DNA from: Terriglobales bacterium
GTDB taxonomy: Bacteria; Acidobacteriota; Terriglobia; Terriglobales; Acidobacteriaceae
NCBI GenBank assembly: GCA_015655365.1
Contig: JAATFE010000110.1
Coordinates: 1 to 5,273 of the forward strand
Direction: 5' to 3'
Length of the DNA: 5,273 nt
The notes beneath the pieces are model-generated. The model was not told the DNA's origin. It did not search any database and saw only the letters and a list, made by a program, of their open reading frames with translations. A program made the position numbers and the translations under genes. This document shows, piece by piece, positions 1-5,273 of the stretch (its first letter is position 1; each line of letters opens with the position of its first letter).

Positions 1-154
1 CAGGGTCTTCATGGTCGCAATCACATTCGCAGCCCCGGAAAATTGACAAGACTTGAGCCAACACCTGACCGCTTCTGACGGGACAGGAACGGCCTTTGCT
101 CTGAGAATAGCCCTCGGCTGGCTCCTGTATCAGAATGATACAATTCTTGCCAAT
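1..154. other. Upstream region without a supported gene
   Basis: No frame here carries recognisable protein. In the frame of the downstream gene a TGA at 44-46 closes any upstream reading frame, and the two other forward frames stop at 54-56 and 76-78, so at most the last few codons of an unseen upstream gene could lie here. A TACAAT at 139-144 resembles a sigma70 -10 box just before the ATG at 155, but no matching -35 element is seen 15-18 bases upstream. If it is real, the transcript would be almost leaderless. No terminator hairpin was seen. Confidence 0.4.
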
Positions 155-1474
155 ATGCTTGAGGCAAAGACAACTGTCATAGATCCGACGCCCGGTTTGA
201 CCGAGAAAAGGATCCGCGATCAGATGAATCTAATTTTTCAAGATCCAAGATTTAGATCAAGCAAGCGGTCTATTGAGTTCCTTCAGTATGTGGTGGAGCA
301 GACGCTCAACGGTTCGGTCGATCAAATCAAGGAGCGCACAATTGGTGAAGCTGTTTTCGGGCGAAAGCTCTCGTACGACACCAATGTGGACCACATTGTG
401 CGGACTGCCGCGACCGATCTTCGGAGACGACTCGCTCTCTACTATGGGGCAGAGGAACACAGTTCCCAACTGCAGATCAGCCTTATTCCCGGTTCCTATA
501 TCCCAAGATTTGTCCTTGGAACGGCCTCTGCGAAGCCCGGGGAAGCCTCTTTCGACGAGGACCCCATCGTGAACGGAAATCAGGACGATCTTTCGGCTCC
601 TATTGAGGCTGGAGAGCTTGGGCCGCGTCAGCTTCCAGACGTCAGGCGTATTGCCAATGCGCAAACGCAAGGGAAGAAAAGGATTATAAATATTTTTGTC
701 CTTTGTACCCTGCCGGTCATTCTGGGCCTTACGGGATACTGGGGCTATATCTCAATGCGTAGTGCGACTGCTCAAGAGGCTTTTTGGAAACCCATATTAG
801 ATGCGCGAAGCCCAGTTCCCTTGATCTTGGGGGAATCCAAGGGTCTCCCAACTACTCCTCCCGAAAATCAGGAGCCCTATTTGCCTGTTCTGCCAATTTC
901 AAGGAACGGTTCCATCCCTTTCGGCGACACCGTCACGGCGACGCGAGTGGCTACATTCATGGGGGGACATGGGAAGGATATATTGGTGCGCCGGGAAGAT
1001 TCGAGTTCACTTTCAGATTTGAACCAAGGGCCAATCATTCTCGTTGGAGCATTTACCAACGATTGGAACCTGCTTCTGACCCGCCAACTGCGCTTCACAT
1101 TTGCAATCGATGCGGTGAAGCAGCTCATCTATATTAAGGATGCCAAGAATCCTTCCGCTCGCGGATGGTGCTGGAGTACGTCCAAGCCCCTCGATCACAA
1201 GCGCGGACCAGGAAGCCCAATTCTGACAGACTATGCGCTCATATCGAGAACCTGGAATGCTGAGACCGGGCATGTAATTCTCTCAGTAGGCGGCCTCTAT
1301 ACCTATGGAACGGAGGCAGCTGGTGTGTTTCTGACGGACCCGAACACAATGCGTGGCCTTGGTAATCCGTCAGATCTAAAGGACATCCACAAGAGCGTAC
1401 AGATTGTCTTGAAGACCACAGTCACAGACGAAACCCCTGGAGCCCCACAGGTTGTGGCCTTTATCCAGGAATAA
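155..1474 (+). CDS. Single-pass membrane protein with cytoplasmic SKR/IKERTIG domain (acidobacterial, possible regulator)
   Basis: This 439-residue protein has three parts. Residues 15-98 form a conserved cytoplasmic domain, with FRSSKRSIEFLQYVVEQTL at 33-51, IKERTIGEAVFGR at 58-70, YDTN at 74-77 and a basic DLRRRLALYY at 88-97. I recognise this pattern from many acidobacterial proteins, usually annotated as hypothetical. Its helical, basic ending suggests a winged-helix-like DNA-binding fold, which is inference. A variable linker (about 99-170) leads to KKR and one hydrophobic helix at 177-199. The remaining 240 residues would be extracytoplasmic and carry family-like motifs: VGAFTNDW at 297-304, DYALISR at 359-365, and GGLYTYGTEAAGVFL at 379-393. 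With a basic flank on the N side, the N-terminus should be inside. I chose the ATG at 155 because the conserved part starts soon after it; the frame stays open to a TTG at 53 (473 residues), but those extra 34 residues resemble nothing known to me. Neither start has a good Shine-Dalgarno. The ligand and the function are unknown. The next gene, 269 bases downstream on the same strand, encodes a receptor it might control. Confidence 0.85.
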   Translation: MLEAKTTVIDPTPGLTEKRIRDQMNLIFQDPRFRSSKRSIEFLQYVVEQTLNGSVDQIKERTIGEAVFGRKLSYDTNVDHIVRTAATDLRRRLALYYGAEEHSSQLQISLIPGSYIPRFVLGTASAKPGEASFDEDPIVNGNQDDLSAPIEAGELGPRQLPDVRRIANAQTQGKKRIINIFVLCTLPVILGLTGYWGYISMRSATAQEAFWKPILDARSPVPLILGESKGLPTTPPENQEPYLPVLPISRNGSIPFGDTVTATRVATFMGGHGKDILVRREDSSSLSDLNQGPIILVGAFTNDWNLLLTRQLRFTFAIDAVKQLIYIKDAKNPSARGWCWSTSKPLDHKRGPGSPILTDYALISRTWNAETGHVILSVGGLYTYGTEAAGVFLTDPNTMRGLGNPSDLKDIHKSVQIVLKTTVTDETPGAPQVVAFIQE

Positions 1475-1539
1475 TTTCCCTATTGTATTTAATATTGTTT
1501 GTCGCGAATCTCTGTCTAATCAATTGCATACAACCGATG

Positions 1540-1552
1540 CCTAGCTGCTAGG
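1540..1552. repeat. Perfect short inverted repeat CCTAG-CTG-CTAGG
   Basis: Two 5-base arms, CCTAG (1540-1544) and CTAGG (1548-1552), flank a 3-base centre. The site lies 65 bases after the upstream stop codon and about 190 bases before the receptor start, where an operator could sit. No T run follows, so it is not a terminator. Arms this short arise by chance fairly often, so a regulatory role is only a possibility. Confidence 0.25.
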
Positions 1553-1601
1553 AGCGGTCTCTGTCTGTTGCCCTTCCTTTGGCCTGTATACAAATTCTAT
1601 C

Positions 1602-1629
1602 CGACGAGCCAACCTCGGCTTTGGCGTCG
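1602..1629 (+). other. Candidate stem-loop in the receptor 5' leader
   Basis: CGAC (1602-1605) and GCCAA (1608-1612) pair with TTGGC (1621-1625) and GTCG (1626-1629). This gives nine base pairs with a two-base bulge (1606-1607) and an eight-base loop (1613-1620). A G-rich stretch rather than T residues follows, so it is not an intrinsic terminator. It could be a leader structure in the receptor mRNA or fold by chance. It matches no riboswitch class that I know. Confidence 0.3.
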
Positions 1630-1659
1630 CGAAGTAGGGGATCGCAGGAGCGGATATTA

Positions 1660-1676
1660 ATCAGACAACGCCTGAT
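1660..1676. repeat. Short inverted repeat ATCAG-N7-CTGAT
   Basis: ATCAG at 1660-1664 is the exact reverse complement of CTGAT at 1672-1676, with a seven-base spacer. It lies about 70 bases upstream of the receptor start codon. It could be a dyad operator half-site pair or a weak hairpin. With five-base arms, chance is a serious alternative. Confidence 0.2.
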
Positions 1677-1731
1677 GATTCCTGAAGCTTGAAGCGGGGT
1701 GCACCGTAATTGGATGGCCGTCTCATTTTTT

Positions 1732-1737
1732 GGAGGG
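1732..1737 (+). promoter_or_regulatory. Ribosome binding site of the receptor gene
   Basis: GGAGGG lies six bases before the ATG at 1744, a near-ideal Shine-Dalgarno sequence and spacing. It decides the start: an in-frame ATG at 1714 would add ten residues but has no comparable site, and the in-frame TGA at 1690-1692 rules out anything earlier than that. A later in-frame ATG at 1795 has only AGG nine bases upstream. Confidence 0.8.
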
Positions 1738-1743
1738 TACTCA

Positions 1744-4700
1744 ATGAAGCATGTCGTTATCGAAGTGGTTAACCACCTGCACAGGTTGCTCCATATGCAG
1801 CAACTACGGCTCCAGCCCAATAGACGCACAATATTCCCAGCATTGGTCGCGGTGCTCGTTCTTGCCATGAGCCACCCCGCCCAGACACAACTTGGCGGGC
1901 AGGCTGCGATTTCGGGCACAGTTACCGATCCGACTCAAGCTGTCGTTCCAAACGCGACGGTGACGGCCACGAACGTTGCAACTGGGGTCAAAACGCAGCG
2001 GAGCACTACGTCGAGTGGGTACTACGTGATCTCACCGCTCACGCCGGGAAACTATACGGTCACCGTAGAGGCCCCGCGATTCAAGACGGCGAGCCAGGAA
2101 AACGTTGTCCTGGACGCGCTGCAAAATTTCGGACTAAATATCGTTCTGTCCATCGGGTCCAGCGAAGAGACGATCTCGGTTTCAGCGGCCCCCCCGGCGC
2201 TCGAGACCACCAACGCCATGCTGGGCGGAACCGTCGAAAATGAGGAGTATTCCGTCTTGCCGCTGAATATGAACGGTGCGCAGCGCGATGTCACCGCCTT
2301 CTCTTATCTGGTGCCGGGCGTTCAATTTCAATCGGGCGTATCGGCGGGCGAGGTGAACGGAAGTGGGAGCTCGAACGTCAACGAAATCTATGTAGAAGGC
2401 CTTCAGCTTACCACCATTACGCAAGGTGATCCTCGCGCAATGACGGCTGGCTTCTCCGTCGACAGTATCGATCAGTTTCAGGTAGAAACGGGCGGCTATG
2501 GCGCGCAATACCAAGGCATCGGTGTATCGAACTTTGTCATGAAGTCCGGCACCGATAAGTGGCATGCCTCAGCCTTTGAGTTCTTTCGCAATACCGCGCT
2601 CGACACGTGGGGTTATTTCGTTCCGGTTGCCGCGGGTAAGAAATTCAAACAGCCGGAACATCAGAACGAATACGGCGCGACTGTTGGAGGCCCGCTTATC
2701 AAGAATAAGTTGTTCCTCTTCGGCTCCTACGATGCCTTTAGACTGACGCAGGGCAATCAGCCAGCCTACTTTACGATTCCGACCGAAGCCCAGCGCACCG
2801 GCGACTTTTCTGCTGCCGGAAACCCAACGATCTACGATCCGGCAACCACGACCTGCGACTCCAATAGCTGCACACGAACTCAGTTTTCGTATAAAAGCGT
2901 CCCCAATGTGATGGATCCGACCCGCATCGACCCGGTGGCCAAGTTCCTTTTGTCTTTCTTGCCGCCCACTTCAAACACGGCGCTCAGTAACAACTATCTC
3001 GGCATCGCCAGCACGCTGTCGAACAACTGGTCGGTCAACGGGAAGCTTGATTACACGATCAATGACAAGCATAGGATATCTCTGCTGGTCGCTTCCAGCC
3101 GTGACGCCGGCACCCAGGTCCAAACCAGTTATGTGCCGATCCCGTACGCGACACAGCAGACATTCATCCCCATGACGAAGACAGTTATTTTCTCGGACAG
3201 CTATGTTATAACCCCGCAACTGGTCAACCAACTCAAATATGGTTTCCGTCGCTACAACGATCCAATCATCAACCCCACCACCGGCAGTTCGGTATACGGA
3301 CTTGAAACCGGGGGCAAGATGACAGGACTCCCGGTAGGACAGGTTTCAACCGCCTTCCCAACAGTTACCTTCAGCGGCCCCAACGCTCCAACCCAGTTCT
3401 CCGGAAAGCAATCGTACAAAGACACACAGAACACGTATTCTTTTGCGGATAGTGTGGAGTGGACCCACGGCAAGCACGCCATCTCGGGCGGCGGCCAATT
3501 GGAGTGGGTCCAAGACAATACCACACCCGACTCCACCGGTACAGCTCCGTTGACGCTGGCATTTGCCAACTCCCAAACCGGTGGTTTCAAATCCGCCAGT
3601 TCCACTCTGGACACTACAACGGGCTCTCCAACAGCCAGTCTCTTTCTCGGTGCTCCGAACTCTGCCACCCTGGCCCAATATGGAGTCCAGGAGTACGGGT
3701 CCAGATATCGCCTCTTTTCTCTTTATGGGACGGACGATTATCGCGTCAATTCCAAGCTGACCGTCAATCTGGGGTTACGCTGGGACATTTACTATCCCTA
3801 CAACGAGACCCAAAACCGGGCATCGTTCCTTAATCCGACCGCCATCAACCCGGCAGTTAATTATCCCGGAGCGCTCCAGTTTGCCGGCAACGGAACCGAT
3901 GGCTGCAATTGCAGTACACCCATCCAAACCTACTATAAAAACATCGGTCCTCGCCTAGGCATTGCATACTCCGTCACGCCAAAAACCGTGGTCCGCCTCT
4001 CGTATGGGCTCCTCTTCTCGCATAGGACGGGAACGCTCGGCACCACAGGATATAGTGCCAGCATCAATCCGATCAGTCAGTCGGTTGGGGCGCCGGCCTT
4101 CTATCTCGGCAGCGGTTTCCCGGCCTATCAGCCACCGCCATTTATCAACGCCGGGTACGGGGCAGCCTTTTCCACGGCCATCTCGACTTCCGCAACGGCG
4201 GTGAATTACTACGATCCATATGTCGGCAGCCGCGCCCCCTACCAAGATAGTTGGAATGCTGGTGTGGAAAGGCAATTGAACTCCAACACTGTCATTACCG
4301 TGAGCTATGTCGGTACGCAGAGCCACTTTGTCACTGCCAGCGCCTTACGCGGTTATTACAGCGATCAGTTGAACCCGAAATACTATGCCCTCGCTGGGCT
4401 TCTCACCCAGAAGGCTACCCCGGCCAATGTGGCCGCAGCCAACGCCATCTATCCTGGCATTGCGCTTCCTTATCCGACTTTTTCCGGGACCATCGGGCAG
4501 ATGCTGCTTCCGCTTCCGCAGTACTCGGGATCTACCGATAGCTACGGCAATGTGGGAAATGCCAACTATAATGCGCTACAACTCTACCTCAAGCACCGTA
4601 TGGATAACGGACTAGCCTACACAGTCGCATACACCTACGCCAAGGAGATCGACGATGTCGGCGCGTCGGGCGCCGGAGCCCGCAGCGGCTATCTCTCCAA

Positions 4701-5273
4701 CAGAATCGAGCGCACCGTCGGCGCCTCGAACGCTCCGCAAATCCTCAAAGTCACCACTGTCTACGACCTGCCTGGGAAAAAACTCTCCAATCGCTTATTG
4801 CGCAACGCCGCTAGCGACTGGACCGTCTCCGGCATATTCTCTTATCAATCCGGGACCCCGCTCTCCATTACTTCAAGCGCATGTAATACGCCGAGCGCTG
4901 GTACCTGCTATCCAATGCTCAATCCCTCGTTCAGTGGTCCGGCGCGCATTAATGGCAGTTGGGGCGCTGGCTATGTTGCCAAAGCCTCTGTCGAACCGAC
5001 CTATATCAACAAAGCCGCATTCGTCGACGCAGCGGCGTATACGTTCGGCAACACACCGCCCAGGGCTCCACTCAAACTATACAATCCGAATGCGTACGAC
5101 ATAGACGCCAATATCCGCCGCACTATTCCTCTCTTCAGGGAAATCAAGATGACCATCGAAGCCGACGCATTCAACTTATTCAACAATGTTGTATTTGGCG
5201 GCATCGGAACAAACATCGATCTGTCGAACTTCGGACAGATCTCAACCCAGACCAACAAGCAGCGCGACATCCA
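1744..5273 (+). CDS. Oar-like TonB-dependent receptor with N-terminal carboxypeptidase-regulatory-like domain (3' end cut by window)
   Basis: This outer-membrane beta-barrel receptor shows 1176 codons without a stop. A signal peptide is likely: a long n-region with RR at 27-28, a hydrophobic core at about 30-42 and cleavage near 46-49. No lipobox cysteine is present. Residues 55-140 form a carboxypeptidase-regulatory-like (CarboxypepD_reg) beta-sandwich, with ISGTVTDP at 56-63, SGYYVISPLTPGNYTVTV at 91-108 and a closing IVLSIGSSEET. A plug-like region follows: LPLNMN (172-177), YLVPGV (188-193), IYVEG (215-219) and SIDQFQVETGGYGAQYQG (241-258). Barrel hallmarks include GGPLIKNKLFLFGSYD (315-330), IPTEAQRTGDFSA (345-357), NIGPRLGIAYSVTPKTVVR (733-751), NYNALQLYLKHR (941-952) and DAFNLFNN (1141-1148). 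These fit the Oar-like family that is expanded in Acidobacteria, in the sub-group with LPL-x-MN instead of LPLNGRN. No clear TonB box is visible. The sequence ends at RDI plus two bases; relatives end about ten residues later in a strand with a terminal aromatic residue. Only six cysteines occur, in three close pairs. Family assignment is firm; the substrate is unknown. Confidence 0.95.
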   Translation, partial: MKHVVIEVVNHLHRLLHMQQLRLQPNRRTIFPALVAVLVLAMSHPAQTQLGGQAAISGTVTDPTQAVVPNATVTATNVATGVKTQRSTTSSGYYVISPLTPGNYTVTVEAPRFKTASQENVVLDALQNFGLNIVLSIGSSEETISVSAAPPALETTNAMLGGTVENEEYSVLPLNMNGAQRDVTAFSYLVPGVQFQSGVSAGEVNGSGSSNVNEIYVEGLQLTTITQGDPRAMTAGFSVDSIDQFQVETGGYGAQYQGIGVSNFVMKSGTDKWHASAFEFFRNTALDTWGYFVPVAAGKKFKQPEHQNEYGATVGGPLIKNKLFLFGSYDAFRLTQGNQPAYFTIPTEAQRTGDFSAAGNPTIYDPATTTCDSNSCTRTQFSYKSVPNVMDPTRIDPVAKFLLSFLPPTSNTALSNNYLGIASTLSNNWSVNGKLDYTINDKHRISLLVASSRDAGTQVQTSYVPIPYATQQTFIPMTKTVIFSDSYVITPQLVNQLKYGFRRYNDPIINPTTGSSVYGLETGGKMTGLPVGQVSTAFPTVTFSGPNAPTQFSGKQSYKDTQNTYSFADSVEWTHGKHAISGGGQLEWVQDNTTPDSTGTAPLTLAFANSQTGGFKSASSTLDTTTGSPTASLFLGAPNSATLAQYGVQEYGSRYRLFSLYGTDDYRVNSKLTVNLGLRWDIYYPYNETQNRASFLNPTAINPAVNYPGALQFAGNGTDGCNCSTPIQTYYKNIGPRLGIAYSVTPKTVVRLSYGLLFSHRTGTLGTTGYSASINPISQSVGAPAFYLGSGFPAYQPPPFINAGYGAAFSTAISTSATAVNYYDPYVGSRAPYQDSWNAGVERQLNSNTVITVSYVGTQSHFVTASALRGYYSDQLNPKYYALAGLLTQKATPANVAAANAIYPGIALPYPTFSGTIGQMLLPLPQYSGSTDSYGNVGNANYNALQLYLKHRMDNGLAYTVAYTYAKEIDDVGASGAGARSGYLSNRIERTVGASNAPQILKVTTVYDLPGKKLSNRLLRNAASDWTVSGIFSYQSGTPLSITSSACNTPSAGTCYPMLNPSFSGPARINGSWGAGYVAKASVEPTYINKAAFVDAAAYTFGNTPPRAPLKLYNPNAYDIDANIRRTIPLFREIKMTIEADAFNLFNNVVFGGIGTNIDLSNFGQISTQTNKQRDI

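Larger units (their letters stand above)
1475..1743 (+). other. Intergenic leader between membrane protein and receptor genes
   Basis: These 269 bases separate the two genes. They begin AT-rich, with TATTGT repeated at 1481-1486 and 1493-1498, then become more mixed. The octamer GTCGCGAA occurs twice, at 1501-1508 and 1626-1633. Three short inverted repeats are listed separately. I see no hairpin followed by a T run after the stop at 1474, so no intrinsic terminator is supported and readthrough into the receptor gene is possible. -10-like hexamers exist (TCTAAT at 1515-1520, TATACA at 1587-1592), but none has a -35 at proper spacing, so I call no promoter. Confidence 0.6.

Noticed and set aside
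43..48. TTGACA, a perfect -35 hexamer
   Set aside because: The sequence 16-18 bases downstream (around 65-72) is CTGACCGC, with no resemblance to a -10 box.
257..670. 137-codon minus-strand open frame opposite the membrane protein
   Set aside because: It overlaps the most conserved domain of the real gene and shows no recognisable motifs.
1475..1520. Terminator after the membrane protein gene
   Set aside because: The region is AT-rich but I found no GC-rich hairpin followed by a T run.
1714..1743. In-frame ATG at 1714 as receptor start
   Set aside because: It lacks a good ribosome site, whereas the ATG at 1744 has GGAGGG at six bases.
1548..1919. 123-codon minus-strand open frame across the leader and the receptor start
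   Set aside because: It overlaps the strong Shine-Dalgarno and signal peptide of the receptor gene, its protein resembles no known family, and its composition looks like antisense of coding DNA.
3252..3668. 138-codon minus-strand open frame inside the receptor gene
   Set aside because: It lies wholly opposite the conserved receptor frame and two other frames are open over the same stretch, which is typical of shadow ORFs.
4655..5104. 149-codon plus-strand open frame in another frame of the receptor gene
   Set aside because: Its Ser/Pro/Ala/Arg-rich protein is low in complexity and unlike any family, while the receptor frame here carries clear barrel motifs.

Overview
The window looks like chromosomal DNA from an acidobacterium, most likely of the class Terriglobia (Acidobacteriales-like). 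No marker gene is present, so this rests on two protein types that I recognise as expanded in that group. One is a single-pass membrane protein with a cytoplasmic 'IKERTIG..VFGR...YDTN' domain. The other is a very long Oar-like TonB-dependent receptor with an N-terminal carboxypeptidase-regulatory-like domain.

Layout, all on the + strand. Positions 1-154 hold no gene I can support. Positions 155-1474 encode a 439-residue membrane-anchored protein; the same frame stays open upstream to a TTG at 53. Positions 1475-1743 are a 269-base intergenic leader with several short inverted repeats and, at its end, a strong Shine-Dalgarno sequence. Positions 1744-5273 are one uninterrupted reading frame of 1176 codons that runs off the right edge. 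It is an outer-membrane receptor lacking only its last few residues. Because it has no stop codon in the window, a stop-to-stop ORF caller would miss it, although it fills two thirds of the window.

How the genes may work together: the receptor would sit in the outer membrane and take up or bind a large substrate, in this phylum often assumed to be a carbohydrate or peptide, though nothing here identifies it. The upstream protein has a cytoplasmic N-terminal domain, one transmembrane helix and an extracytoplasmic C-terminal domain, the same topology as ToxR/CadC-type one-component regulators. It could therefore sense envelope conditions and regulate the receptor. That link is inferred from topology and adjacency only.

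I found no RNA gene, mobile element, CRISPR array or convincing terminator. The locus looks like a normal, intact acidobacterial receptor locus rather than a new defence or mobile system. The points most worth checking are the regulator-receptor pairing, the three cysteine pairs in the receptor and the structured leader.
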